The notes beneath the pieces were generated by a model. That model searched no databases, was not told the DNA's origin, and saw only the letters and a program-made list of their open reading frames with translations. A stretch of 64,000 nt of DNA from Mesostigma viride (lineage: Eukaryota; Streptophyta; Mesostigmatophyceae; Mesostigmatales; Mesostigmataceae), in NCBI GenBank assembly GCA_009746045.1, contig RPFO01000022.1:4767202-4831201 (forward strand), given 5' to 3'. Below are positions 1 to 9,789 of this stretch, piece after piece. The position numbers were made by a program, and so were the translations under genes. How positions within the stretch are numbered: the stretch's first letter is position 1; every line of letters starts with the position of its first letter.

Positions 1-252
1 CGAATATGCTGTCGTCGGCGTCACTTGGAAGGTGTACGACGCCCCGCTGCCGGTAAGGTTGGCGATGGCCCCATTGACTACGACGACATCGTCCAAGGCG
101 AACCCCGTGACCGGCTGGCTGAACGTCGCTGTAACTGTAATTGGAGACGTGATAGGATATGTTCCGGTTGTGGTCGTTAATGTTATGGAAGGCGCGACAA
201 CGCGCTTCTTTTTATTAATCAAAGCAGGACATACACCGTAATCGAAAGACAT
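1..252 (-). CDS. Ig-like fibre or spike protein, N-terminal 84 residues (runs off window)
   Basis: An open frame with ATG at 252-250 runs to the window edge without a stop. After a short basic stretch (NKKKR) the translation reads like a bacterial-type Ig-like beta domain: it has the phrases TATFSQPVTGFALDD, VVVVNGAIANLTGSG and YTFQVTP, which match the FS-x-PVTGF-x-x-x-D ... NG ... Y-T-x-x-V-T-P pattern of the Big_12-like family. Such domains occur in surface adhesins and in virion fibres. The gene has the same orientation as the capsid-type genes above it and starts 226 bp after the capsid stop, so I infer a fibre or spike of the same viral element. The rest of the protein lies outside the window, so its full length and role cannot be judged. 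Confidence 0.55.
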   Translation of the reverse strand, partial: MSFDYGVCPALINKKKRVVAPSITLTTTTGTYPITSPITVTATFSQPVTGFALDDVVVVNGAIANLTGSGASYTFQVTPTTAYS

Positions 253-478
253 GCTGCTGATATACTACAAACTGACACTATTTTTTTGAGGGCGGCAACG
301 GGTACTGAAACCTTGGCTCCATTAATGGCCCTTTCCTAGCCGGCAATCCGATCGCCGTGCCTTTATCCGCCATCGCAGGAGTATCGAAAATCAAGGTGAC
401 TCTACTAAACGGATTCGCTACGTATCTCGGATCCTTAAGGTATTCCATCGAGCGCTATATAGTAACCATCAGAGATTA
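253..478. other. Intergenic gap between capsid-like gene and fibre-like gene
   Basis: No coding frame was recognised. By position it should hold the promoter of the fibre-like gene and the 3' end of the capsid-like gene. I see no clear motif. Confidence 0.4.
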
Positions 479-1090
479 TTACAGGTACACGGCCGCCTGT
501 CGCCCGGCGCCGACGTCCATCTTGGCCTCGAGCTCGCAAAACAAGTACGAGGTACACGCCGCGCCCGCTCCATCCACGCGAAGGGTGACGACCGCCGCAG
601 TCCCGCGAAGGTCGAGACCGCTCTGGTACTCGGACCCCGCGCCTGGCATGTTCAAGTGACAGGCCATGACGAAATGCTTGTCTCGCCAGGTATCGGGTGT
701 GATTCCGTTCTTGGCGCACGACAGCGAGTTCCCTTGGTCGTTGAATGCGCTCACCAGGTTAGTCCACGCCTCTGTCACGCCCATGCGATACGCGGGAGAC
801 TGATGAGACCCGTTAATATCGAACTGAAACTGGATGTCCTTGTCGATGGCGGCGTGGTCGAACATGATATCACCGGCTCCGTTCGCGACATCCTTTGCAG
901 GGTCGACCTGGATGGCGAGGAGTTTGCTCGCGGATGCAGAAGAGAGGGTCGCCTTAATGCTATACGGAGCGGCACTGGCCGATTGCTTCGTAGACTGCCA
1001 CGTCTTCCAGCGGAACGGCAGAGTCCCGCCCTCCGCCAGCCTGGACGCGAAGACCTGGGAAACCACGTCCTCCTGGAACCTGTACGTATC
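479..1090 (-). pseudogene. Major capsid-like protein, C-terminal half (split by Ty3 element)
   Basis: This is the downstream part of the gene that begins at 11171. It enters at the retrotransposon boundary with the phrase DTYRFQEDVVSQ and runs about 200 residues to a stop at 479-481. It continues the N-terminal half in the same frame: 680 nt (11171-10492) plus 607 nt (1085-479) gives 429 codons including the stop. The content is beta-rich with no low complexity, as expected for the second jelly roll of a double jelly-roll capsid protein. The only visible lesion is the 9.4-kb insertion and its 5-bp duplication. The capsid assignment rests on neighbours and on N-half motifs, not on a catalytic signature. 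Confidence 0.6.
1086..1090. repeat. Target-site duplication GTATC, left copy
   Basis: GTATC sits immediately before the 5' LTR (TGTAAC...) and again at 10492-10496 immediately after the 3' LTR. Five base pairs is the normal duplication for Ty3/gypsy integrases. Confidence 0.95.
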
Positions 1091-1802
1091 TGTAACAACC
1101 AAATGTTACATCCAAAGTTTTCCTACTGATTGATCTGATTATGAGTTCTTTAGGACAATTAATTGGGAAGTTAGGAGGCTCCGACGTCTGATGGATATTG
1201 GGCCTGCTGAGATCTGCTGAGATCTGCTGAGATTATTGTTCTACCCTCATTGGTCGTGGCCTGATCCACGTAGGGTACTTTGCATGGTTTTGTTCAGTCA
1301 GTCATAGATTCTCTTTAATACCGTTGTACCTGGTGGATCTGGTTCCAGGTCATGGAGATTTCGTATGTGCTGGCTTTGTGTTGTGTTGAGGATTTGGAAG
1401 CTAAGATCTTATCTTGAGTGATCCTCACTTTTGATTGGTCCTTCCGAGTTAGGGCTGAGCCGACCCTGCGTGCATGATGACTTTTATCCAGTTTGTGGCG
1501 GCTGGATGTGTGCGTGTAAGAAAGCTAAAGCTATGGTGTAATTCAAGGGTTTCCTTGTTTCATCAATCAAACAACCCTCGCCAAAAGTCAACTATAACTT
1601 CAACAGATAGTCGACTTGGATATAACATTGTCTGTTGTGTCTAACAAGGGTGGGGACTCATTCCCTTAACTGTTGAAGATCCATCTTCATTGCTTCTCTG
1701 GACGTGAAGTTATCTGTCGCGACTCCAACCCAGGTATAAAGATCTTTTCACATCAATGTTGAAACTGAGGCTGTTGCAAACACAACATTTTTAGTCGTTA
1801 CA
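1091..1802 (+). repeat. 5' LTR of the Ty3/gypsy element
   Basis: It starts TGTAACAACC and ends GTCGTTACA, the TG...CA ends expected of an LTR, and matches 9790-10491 nearly base for base. It contains a short triplicated GAGATCTGCT motif around 1210-1235 that is one unit shorter in the 3' copy. Promoter and polyadenylation signals should lie here but I cannot place them exactly. Confidence 0.95.
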
Positions 1803-1803
1803 T

Positions 1804-1815
1804 TGGTATCGGAGG
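1804..1815 (+). promoter_or_regulatory. Primer-binding site, initiator-Met tRNA type
   Basis: TGGTATCGGAGG lies one base inside the 5' LTR. It resembles TGGTATCAGAGC, the complement of the initiator methionine tRNA 3' end used by many plant and algal LTR elements, with two or three mismatches. Confidence 0.75.
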
Positions 1816-2019
1816 TTTCTACCTAGGTGTTGGTTGTCTTGATAGTATTAGTTCACGGTTAACAATGGAATTCTTGCCGACCCAGAGAGGGTACGTTATG
1901 CTGTGTGTTCGGACAGTTTTTAGAGTGTGACTCATCCTTATGTGACAGTCTTGCTCTGAGAGCTGCCTTGAGCTTACAAGTCTCTAACGTTCCCCAGTCC
2001 GGCATGCGCGACCCATGGA

Positions 2020-3807
2020 GTGATGAGTAACCCGGAGACACAACCACCGTTATCAAGTAAGAGAGTTGAAGATGCAACCACATCTTTAGCAGCTCAACGG
2101 ACGACCGGTGATGAAAGGGTTTCATCATCTACTCCCAGACGTCAACTATTTGGAGATACCACCTTAATGTCTGCTTCCCGCAGATATTCGCTGTCGGTCG
2201 GCCCAAAGTTCTCCATCTTGCCCCTCGGTGTGCAACCAGGCGAGCCCTCCTGCGTGGCACTGGTAGAGGTGTACCACGGTTCTCCAACGTGGGGACACGC
2301 GTTCGCCAGCACCCGAATACGGTTCGGCTATTCGTTTTGGCTACAACACGGTGCCGGGGCGAGACGGCACTCGGCTAGCGGCTGACGAGCTGACAGCGGA
2401 GAAAATTCGATTACAACATGAACGTGAGGAAGCTGCGAGAGCTAGAAGTGTGGCGGAAGCGCTGGAGAAGAGTGTGGGTAGGACTATTGCGCGTGTGCAG
2501 CAACTTGAGTCGCAAGGGCAGGCGGGCGATGGAGAGTCTGTTTTCGTGGATCAACCGTCTCCAACACTGGGTATACGAGGGTATATGCGGTTGACGCTCC
2601 TTTTGTTGATGAAGGGACAGATGCACAGGGGCATGAGCCTCCACGGCTCTCGGTGGCTGCGACATTGCCGGAGAATCAGAATGCACCACACGCCCCAGTG
2701 ATGGAGCTCACGTCTTTGTATCCTCGTACTGTTCCTTTTCCCAAGGTGGAGTCGGTAGACAAGCTATCGCTGACCAACCTTACCCATCGCAGCTTCGACC
2801 ATTTCTCCACCAAGTTTCAGGATGTCTTCGCTATCCACTTCGCCAACTATGGGCCCAAGGCAGAGGAACGTCTCACGATGGACATCCAGAAGAGAATGGT
2901 TAGGCAGCGGATGAGCGACAGTGCCAGCGACCGTTTTGATGAGTTTTTGCGTTCTGTGGCTGGACGTGCGTGTACCGACCTCCCCTCTCTCCTATTGGGC
3001 TTTCGCCGGTTTCTGTTACCCCAGGATCAGCTTCGCATGGATCGGGACGCACTGGCTAACTGTACGCAGGCTGGTTTGACGCTGCCACAGTTCGTGGAGC
3101 AATTCACCAACCTTAGAGCCAAGATTCCCCAATGCTCTGACGCAGAGGCGCTTCACAGACTACTGCATGGCATGGCTCCACACGTGCGACTGGATGTGGA
3201 CAAGCACTTCTCCCAGTTCGACTACGTGGATTGGCAATGGGACAAGGTGTTGTCTTATGTGCTTACCCTTTGTCGTGTGCCTGCTTTTTCTGTCAAGTGG
3301 GAACCTGTGGCCACGCCAGTGCCACCCATCAAGAAGTCCCTGAACCAGCTGGATGACCTCCTGGGGGAGCTCAATGCCTTGGATCCCACCCAGGGTAACT
3401 GTTTTATCTGCAACCAGCCAGGTCACTTTGCACGGGACTGCCCTAGACGGGACCAGTTTCCCCCTGCCACGAGAGGACCTTTTGGCGCCCTGCCATCTCC
3501 CAGGCCACCCAACCTTCCTCCTGGCGTTCCTGCTGGCGATCACCGGATGCAGCCAGGGTTCCAGCCCAACTTCCAGCCCTCTGGGAGGTTCCAGTCCCGC
3601 GCTCGGCCCTTCAGCAGACAGGATAAGCGTAGGATGGTGAACGCTCTCATGCAGCTGCTGGCAGATGAGGAGGATGGGGGGACGAGGATGAGCCTCCAGC
3701 ACCACCTGAGCAGCTTCCACCATCGGGCAGTGGAGCATCCCCAGACCCACCTGAGTCAAAAAACTAGTTGGGTCCCCAGGTCATCCTTCTGTCATGGCCA
3801 GGTCTGA
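2020..3807 (+). CDS. gag: Ty3 gag polyprotein with zinc knuckle
   Basis: Structural capsid/nucleocapsid precursor of the retrotransposon. The longest clean frame is 2653-3807 (384 residues), but coding content begins near 2020 (MMSNPETQPPLSS) and passes through 2351-2600 in a second frame, where a charged helical stretch (EKIRLQHEREEAARARS) reads as coiled coil. Two single-base shifts, near 2340 and 2600, are needed. The capsid-like core occupies about residues 30-220 of the 2653 frame. A CCHC zinc knuckle, CFICNQPGHFARDCP, lies near residue 250, followed by a Pro/Gln/Phe-rich tail. The protease frame starts 14 nt before the gag stop in the +1 frame, which could be a programmed shift or an indel. 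Confidence 0.9.
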
Positions 3808-4729
3808 CCTGCCTGCTGTTGACGTTAGGCCAGTGAACACTGTGGGTGCTTCTGACCCTGCTGTCCCTGTGGGTCCTCCTGTACCAGGTCACTTACTCAA
3901 GTTTCAGGCTAGGCTCCTCAACGTGCCAGTCCCCTTGGCTCAGCCAGCTTGCTTGTTTATGATTGATTCTGGTGCTGGCAGTAATTATATTGCTGCATCC
4001 TTGGTGCAGGAGCTGAAGTTGCCTGTGTTGGCCCACCCCACACCTGTCATGGTGCAGTATTCTGATGGCAGGAGAAGCTGCTCACCTGGCTATGTGCAGC
4101 TCATCTTCCAAGTTTGTTCATCCCAGACTTTGGAAGTGACAGCAGATGTCATTCCCCTCACGGCAGCAGATGTGATTTTGGGGATCCCATGGTTGTCTGA
4201 CACCAATCCTGCTATTTCTTGGCCTGACAGGGTGGTCCAGTTCAAGGATGGGACAGTGTGGGATGCTACCTGTGTGTTGCCAGGGGGGAGAAGAACAGCC
4301 ACTGAGTGCTGTTCCACACAGACAGCTGTCAATGATGGCAAGGGAGGGGAAGCAGGTGCGAAAGGGGTGGATCAAGAGCCGACTTTGGAGGAGAAACGGG
4401 CTGCCCTACTGAAGCATGTGTGGTCTGCCAAGCATACTCTGTCTTATTTGGCCACCTATCCAGTGGAACACATCTTTTTCCTGCATTTGGTGCCTAATGA
4501 ACCTGAGTCTGCTAGTGGTCATTCTGTCAATGCTGTCAGTTCTACTGTCACCACTGAGCAACAACAGCAGCATGATGCCTTGTTGGACAGGTATGGAGCC
4601 ATCTTTGAGGACAAGATGCCCCAGTATCCTCCTGAGGGACCCATCACACATGTCATCAAGTTGGTAGAGGGTGCTCGTCCTCCTTTGTGCCTATGTACAG
4701 GATGGGCCCTGCAGAGATGGCAGAGCTGA
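3794..4729 (+). CDS. pol: Ty3 pol: aspartic protease
   Basis: First part of pol. The retropepsin active site is visible as FMIDSGAGSNYI (about residue 55) with the flap and second half ending AADVILGIPWLSDTNP, the ILG-x-x-W signature typical of Ty3 proteases. The frame then runs through a linker toward reverse transcriptase and stops at 4729. The start of the RT consensus (PMYRMGPAEM) is already in another frame from about 4687, so one base is gained or lost near 4690. The protease processes the Gag-Pol polyprotein in the virus-like particle. Confidence 0.9.
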   Translation: MARSDLPAVDVRPVNTVGASDPAVPVGPPVPGHLLKFQARLLNVPVPLAQPACLFMIDSGAGSNYIAASLVQELKLPVLAHPTPVMVQYSDGRRSCSPGYVQLIFQVCSSQTLEVTADVIPLTAADVILGIPWLSDTNPAISWPDRVVQFKDGTVWDATCVLPGGRRTATECCSTQTAVNDGKGGEAGAKGVDQEPTLEEKRAALLKHVWSAKHTLSYLATYPVEHIFFLHLVPNEPESASGHSVNAVSSTVTTEQQQQHDALLDRYGAIFEDKMPQYPPEGPITHVIKLVEGARPPLCLCTGWALQRWQS

Positions 4730-5505
4730 AGACCATACTTATTGGCCTGTTGGAGGCTGGTCTGATCCTCCCAGCTAACAGTCCTTTCAGTTCTGGGTGT
4801 TTGCTTGTACCCAAGCATGATGGGGGGTGGAGGTTGTGCATTGACCTGAGGGGACTGAACAAGGTGACTGTCAAGTCCAGGTACCCTCTGCCCAGAATTG
4901 ATGAGTTGCTGGAGAGGACTGCAGGAGCTGCCTTCTTTACCAAGTTTGACCTCAGGCATGCTTTCTGGCAGATCAGGGTGGCTACTGAGGACATCCCCAA
5001 GACGGCCTTTTCTACCCCATGGGGACAGTTCCAGTGGACAGTAATGCCCATGGGTGCCTCTAACAGTCCTGCCACTATGCAGATGTTTGTCAATGCCATC
5101 TTTGGCCACCTGACTGGAAATGCCCTGCCCCAGATCTCACCTGACCTTCGCAACCCCAGGTTCAAGGACATTGCCCACTTGTGTGACACTACCAGGGTGG
5201 TCTTCAGGACTTGTGTGGTCGTCTACCTGGACGACATTCTGGTACACTCTCGTACCTTCAGGGAGCACCTGGAGAACGTGGAGGAGGTCCTTAAGGTGAT
5301 CCATCAGTATCATCTGTCGGTGAAGAGGTCCAAGGTGGAGTGGGGCCAAGAGGTGAAGTTTCTGGGCTACCAGCTGAGCGCTGCAGGTATGACTCCTGAG
5401 GCCAGCAAGGTCTCTGCTGTTTTGGAGTGGCCTGTGTTGAAGTCAGCTCAGGATGTCAGATCCTTTCTGGGCCTGGTGGGCTGGTACCGACGGTTCATTC
5501 CCTGA
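4687..5505 (+). CDS. pol: Ty3 pol: reverse transcriptase
   Basis: Canonical Ty3 RT motifs appear in order: WRLCIDLRGLNKVT, the catalytic-Asp motif FDLRHAFWQIRV, KTAFSTPWGQFQWTVMPMG, and the active-site motif VVYLDDILVHS, then the thumb segment VKFLGYQLS and SFLGLVGWYRRFIP. An oddity is about 30-35 extra residues (around GNALPQISPDLRNPRF) between the motif ending NAIF and the YLDD strand, where most Ty3 RTs have about ten. The frame stops at 5505 just after RRFIP, and the sequence continues in the next frame, so another single-base shift separates it from RNase H. Confidence 0.93.
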   Translation: MPMYRMGPAEMAELKTILIGLLEAGLILPANSPFSSGCLLVPKHDGGWRLCIDLRGLNKVTVKSRYPLPRIDELLERTAGAAFFTKFDLRHAFWQIRVATEDIPKTAFSTPWGQFQWTVMPMGASNSPATMQMFVNAIFGHLTGNALPQISPDLRNPRFKDIAHLCDTTRVVFRTCVVVYLDDILVHSRTFREHLENVEEVLKVIHQYHLSVKRSKVEWGQEVKFLGYQLSAAGMTPEASKVSAVLEWPVLKSAQDVRSFLGLVGWYRRFIP

Positions 5506-6399
5506 CATGGCGGCCATCTCTGGTCCCCTGTTAGCCCTGCTCAAGAAGGATGTCCCTTTGAATGGACTGCAGCATGCCAGCAAGCTTTTGATGTGTTGAA
5601 GCAGAAGCTTACCACTGCTCCCTTGTTGGTGGGCCCCAACCCAGACTTGCCATACCAGGTTAGGTCTGACGCCTCACAGGGTGCTATTGGTGCAGTACTA
5701 ATGCAAGATCATGGTAAGGGCCCTCAACCAGTGGAATACATGTCCAGGAGTATGACGTCTGCAGAACGTAACTACCCTGTTCATGAGCAGAGCTGTTGGG
5801 ATTGGTGGTGGCCTGTCACAAGTGGGAACACCTACTGAAGGGGGCCAGTTTTCTGTGGCCAGCAGCGCCAGGATGGGCAGGGCAACGAGTCTATTACCCT
5901 GATGACTGACCACAGGCCCTTGGTACATGTGTTGGAACAGACCCGGATGAGTAAGAGGATGGCTGGATGGATGGAGTTCCTGGGGGGGTTTGGACCTTTC
6001 TCTGTGAGGTACATTCCTGGTACGCAGAATGTGGTGCCTGACGCCCTGTCCAGGAGGAGGGATTTGATGGGAAGTTTTCATGAGGACTTGGACATCTGTG
6101 CTGCCCTGATTTCTGTGGTAGAGTGTGGAGCCTTGACTAGAGCTCAGGCCAACAACCAGAAGGTTTCTCAACTGTTGACACCACCTGTAGGGAATAACGG
6201 TGGTCCCGTGATGCTCATCGACCAGGGCTCTGTCCCAGAGTTGACAGGCGTCCAGGAGGGTGTCCAGTCACTGTCTGACAGTCTTAGGAGAAGTCCTGAA
6301 GGTGTGGTGCCCACTCCCACAGAGCAGCCAGGTGAGGGAGCCCTGCTAGGCGCAGCAGAGGTAGGCCCAGGAAGTGGGTCATGGACCCTGTGTTGGTAG
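5506..6399 (+). CDS. pol: Ty3 pol: RNase H domain (frames broken)
   Basis: RT tether and RNase H. Readable segments are FDVLKQKLTTAPLL (5584 on), the first RNase H Asp motif VRSDASQGAIGAVLMQ, then in another frame MTDHRPLVHVLEQ and the last Asp motif RYIPGTQNVVPDALSRR. These are the usual Ty3 RNase H landmarks in the right order. At least two indels (near 5505 and near 5800-5890) break the frame. After the domain a Pro/Gly-rich linker leads to the integrase frame that begins about 6381. Confidence 0.85.
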
Positions 6400-7784
6400 G
6401 CCGGTCCAAGGTGTTGGCCTCTCAGGTGATGGCAAGGTCAAAAGGGCCTATAGCTACTACTGTCTCATCCAAGCAGTTGGTGGCTAGCCCTGGGCAGGAA
6501 GAGGAGATGCAGATGCAGCCCCTGGGACCTGACAAGGACCTGGTGTTGCCTAACCCTTTAAATATTTCCCTGCTGGACGTCATCAAGGCCTTCACCAAGA
6601 CGGAGGACATGGCTACTGCAGCTATCCAGAGGGGCAACTTTGGCAATAGACCTGTAGAATACTGGGAGGGCGTTCTGTATGTTCACACTCATGATGCAGA
6701 GCACACGGTGACTAGAAAAGTGTATGTGCCTGAGATGGCCATTCCCACAGTGTTACATTGTTTCCATGACGATGTGACTGCGTGTCATCCTGGTTATGCT
6801 AAGCTACTTCATGAGGTGCAGCAGAGGTTTTGGTGGCCTGGCCTTTATCAGGATGTTAAGGCCTATGTGGATTCCTGTGACTCCTGCCAGAGAAATAAGG
6901 TCAGGAACCAAGCCACGCCCATCTTTCCCATGGCTATGCCCATTCCCCTGCGCCCTTGGATCAGTGTGACTATGGATTTTATCTGTGGTCTTCCCATGTC
7001 AGATGGTGGCAATGACAGGATCCTTGTGGTCATGGACAGGCTGTCCAGGATGTGCCATCTGATTCCTTGCAATACTCATCTCACCGCTGCACAGTGTGTG
7101 GATTTGTTTATGAAGGAGATCTACCGTCTGCACGGCATGCCTAGAGTGATCATCACTGATCAGGACCCCCTTTGGCTGTCAGGGTTTTGGAAGTCATTCT
7201 TTGACATCCTAGACACTAAGCTGGCATTCGGTGTGGCATACAGGTGTGCCAGTACTGGGGCGGTGGAGAGGATGAACAGAATTGTCAGGGAGTGTCAAAA
7301 GCACTATTGTACACACGACAACAAGGACTGGGACAAGAAGATACCTTTCATAGAGTTCGCAATCAACAACTCTCCTCTGGCTCCTCACCAGATGTCCCCC
7401 TTCGTGATCTGCAATGGCCAGTGTCCCTTGACACCATTCGACTTGGAACTGCCTGACAGAGACGCTGAAGGCCCTTTCCAGCGACGTCTTGGTTCAGTCC
7501 AGCAGTTGTTGGCTTCCTTCCAGGAGGCTCACAGCATTGTGGCTACCCAGCTGTTGAGGACACAGGACAAGTACCTGACTAACGCCTGGCAGCAAACGGT
7601 GGCCAGTCATTCCTTTGTAGCTCCTGGGGACTTGGTGTTGTTGGAAGCCAACAGAGTGCTGCCTGAGAAGGAGCAATGCAGGAAACTGCAACCACTCTGG
7701 TTGGGTCCTTACCCAGTGTTGGCACCTTTCACTATGGTACCGTGGTCCAGGTCCAGTGCCTTCTCACTGGAAGCTCAGGAATAA
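6381..7784 (+). CDS. pol: Ty3 pol: integrase
   Basis: One long frame of 467 residues. The HHCC zinc-binding domain is visible (CHPGYAKLLHE, then FWWPGLY and CDSCQRNK). The DDE core follows: VTMDFICGLP (first Asp), IITDQDPLWLSG (second Asp) and STGAVERMNRIVRE (Glu). The usual Q-x-DGQTER is altered to STGAVER, but the Glu is kept. The C-terminal GPY-type segment LGPYPVL near residue 450 precedes the chromodomain. The frame ends at 7784 and coding resumes in another frame, so a small indel separates integrase from chromodomain. Confidence 0.93.
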   Translation: MDPVLVGRSKVLASQVMARSKGPIATTVSSKQLVASPGQEEEMQMQPLGPDKDLVLPNPLNISLLDVIKAFTKTEDMATAAIQRGNFGNRPVEYWEGVLYVHTHDAEHTVTRKVYVPEMAIPTVLHCFHDDVTACHPGYAKLLHEVQQRFWWPGLYQDVKAYVDSCDSCQRNKVRNQATPIFPMAMPIPLRPWISVTMDFICGLPMSDGGNDRILVVMDRLSRMCHLIPCNTHLTAAQCVDLFMKEIYRLHGMPRVIITDQDPLWLSGFWKSFFDILDTKLAFGVAYRCASTGAVERMNRIVRECQKHYCTHDNKDWDKKIPFIEFAINNSPLAPHQMSPFVICNGQCPLTPFDLELPDRDAEGPFQRRLGSVQQLLASFQEAHSIVATQLLRTQDKYLTNAWQQTVASHSFVAPGDLVLLEANRVLPEKEQCRKLQPLWLGPYPVLAPFTMVPWSRSSAFSLEAQE

Positions 7785-8132
7785 TATTTTTCACCTAGCC
7801 AGCTGAAGCTGTACAGGCGTAACACCTTGCCAGGCAGATTGTCTGCCCCTTTGCCTTATGAGTTGGATTCTGAGGGGGAGAAGATCTATGAAGTGGAGCG
7901 GTTGTTGGCTCACAGGGTGAAGGGGAAAGGTCGTACTAAACAGCTGCAGTTTAAGGTACACTGGAAGGGAGAGCTAGAGGTGACTGCTACGTGGCTGTGG
8001 TTGTCTGATCTCACCAACAGTCACTCTGCTGTACTAGATTATTGTCAGCGTCATGGATCACCTTGCCTGAGTGGTATGTCATGGGCTCTGAGCGGTGTGC
8101 TCCCCTTCATAGCTCCCAGTGAGCACTGCTAA
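7785..8132 (+). CDS. pol: Chromodomain at the end of pol
   Basis: The frame 7827-8132 contains EKIYEVERLLAHRVK, QLQFKVHWKG and WLWLSDLTN, the YEVE-x-IL ... YLVKWKG ... TWEP-x-x-NL layout of a chromodomain, though the aromatic cage is altered (TWLWLSDL). This defines the element as a chromovirus. Chromodomains of this type steer integration toward modified histones. Here the element ended up inside an endogenous viral gene. Confidence 0.85.
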   Translation, partial: YFSPSQLKLYRRNTLPGRLSAPLPYELDSEGEKIYEVERLLAHRVKGKGRTKQLQFKVHWKGELEVTATWLWLSDLTNSHSAVLDYCQRHGSPCLSGMSWALSGVLPFIAPSEHC

Positions 8133-9775
8133 CGCCTCTTTTGGTGCTGTGTGTCTGTGGTTGCCAGCCATGGCAGACTCCCATCCTGAGGGGACACCCA
8201 GGCCACCTGCCAACTCCAAGAGGACGTGAGGGCTACGTATGTCTTTCAGCACGACTACGCTGGCCCCAGAGCCCCAGGTACTTCGATCCAGGAAGACGCT
8301 GGGTTCGTGGAAGCCCATTTTCTCAACCTGTTCCAGCGTATGGTACATGATCAGCAACGGCACGAGCAGCGTCACGGGGCCTTATATCAAGGTTGATCAT
8401 GTGGAGGGTTGGTTACTCAGATGGCAGAACACTTGAGGGCTGGGCACCTTCCACTGTGGGTTCTGCTGTGCCTGCAGCCTGAGGCCCAGTAGCTCAGGAG
8501 GCTATCCCCACCATGGTGGCCTCAGTTCCCTCCTCTACGGAGGCTCCTCCCCCCCTAAGGTGGTGGTACACTTGCCCAGGTCCGTTGTCCCAACAAAACA
8601 GGTGGAGCAGTCTTGGACCACCGTAAATGTGCCCTGACAGTGCGAGTGGTGTAAATCCTTGTACACAGCCATGCAGGCCTCGACCAGACAGTGGTGGAGG
8701 AGGGTGAACTAGTACCTGAGGGTATGGTAGAGTTGGCCCTGGACTGTCTGCCCCCCAGTCTCTTGTGAGATTGGTCACCCATGGTGGCTTACATTATGCA
8801 CACCGTCTTTGCAGTGTACCCGTGGCCTTCGTTTGACATGAGGCCGGTGGAGGGCCAGGACTTGATGGCAGCTCTGCCCAGTGACCTGAGACTCGCCTTT
8901 GCAGAGCTCAAGCCAGTTGGATATTCCCAGACCTACACTGAGCTACTGAGCAAGCTGTCAAGCAGGGAGAGTTTGACATGACTCCGTCGTCCAGCTGCTC
9001 TGTGATGTCATGTTTTCCACACAAGGACAGCACGGTCTTTGTGGGGCTGCAGTTACCAAAGTTCCCTAACGAGCTGAGGGCCAGGCTCACCCTTGAGGGT
9101 GCTGGTACCCATCTTGGGGCCAGGTGGGGGCCTATCAAGGCCTTTCTACAGCTGTGGTGGGCCTATAGCAGCTGGCTATGTCGCCATAAGACTGCCAGTG
9201 GCTGGGTCTTCGACCCCTCCGACAGGCTGTGGTTACTCTGTCCTACCCTGCCCAGTGCAGTAGGTTTTCAGCTGAGTTGGGCAAGGCTGCTGAGACCTGC
9301 ATGGATTCAGGTCAGCAGGAACTGGCCAGATCTGGTGTCCATGGTGGAGCATTTCCCAGTGTTTGGAACGAGGGGGAAGGATACGAAGAAGGGGGATTGG
9401 TTCACTTGTGAAGGGTTCCAGGATGGTTGGAGATGGGCTGTGGAGTGAGGTGGGGATCCAGAATGGAGGAGGCCAGTTCTGATGTCCAGTCCAGATTTCC
9501 AGTAATGACAGTTCTGAGTTCATGGTAGTCTTGCAGTTGTATTATCCAGGCATGGTTGCCTGTGTGTTAGTCACTTGATGACATTTCATCTGTGGGTGAA
9601 TTTGTCTTATTCAGGGTTGACATGATCAGATGATACTGAGATAGGAGGCCCTTTGGGGATGTAAAAACCCACTTGCTTGTCCCAAGAGGTGGTGGACTTC
9701 CTGTTTATTGTTGTGTTGTTTTGTGGAGGTTGTTGTTTTATTCTTCTTGGCTTCTAGGAACTGGGAGTTCCTGTC
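8133..9775 (+). other. Extra 3' region of the Ty3 element with coding-like fragments
   Basis: About 1.6 kb lies between the chromodomain stop and the polypurine tract, longer than an ordinary 3' UTR. Several plus-strand frames look protein-like: 8781-8981 (FDMRPVEGQDLMAALPSDLR), joined by a frameshift near 8965 to 8978-9448 (FVGLQLPKFPNELRARLTLE, WGPIKAFLQLWWAYSSWLC). Upstream, 8510-8780 reads in another frame (VPSSTEAPPPPKVVVHLPRS). I do not recognise the product. It may be an additional ORF (env-like position, but with no signal peptide or clear transmembrane segment) now broken, or captured sequence. Confidence 0.45.
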
Positions 9776-9789
9776 TTGAGGGGGAGATA
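9776..9789 (+). promoter_or_regulatory. Polypurine tract of the Ty3 element
   Basis: The purine run GAGGGGGAGATA directly abuts the 3' LTR and is the plus-strand priming site. Confidence 0.85.

Noticed and set aside
479-1133. Plus-strand frames across the capsid-like C-terminal half
   Set aside because: Shadows of the minus-strand coding sequence. Codon texture and gene context favour the minus strand.
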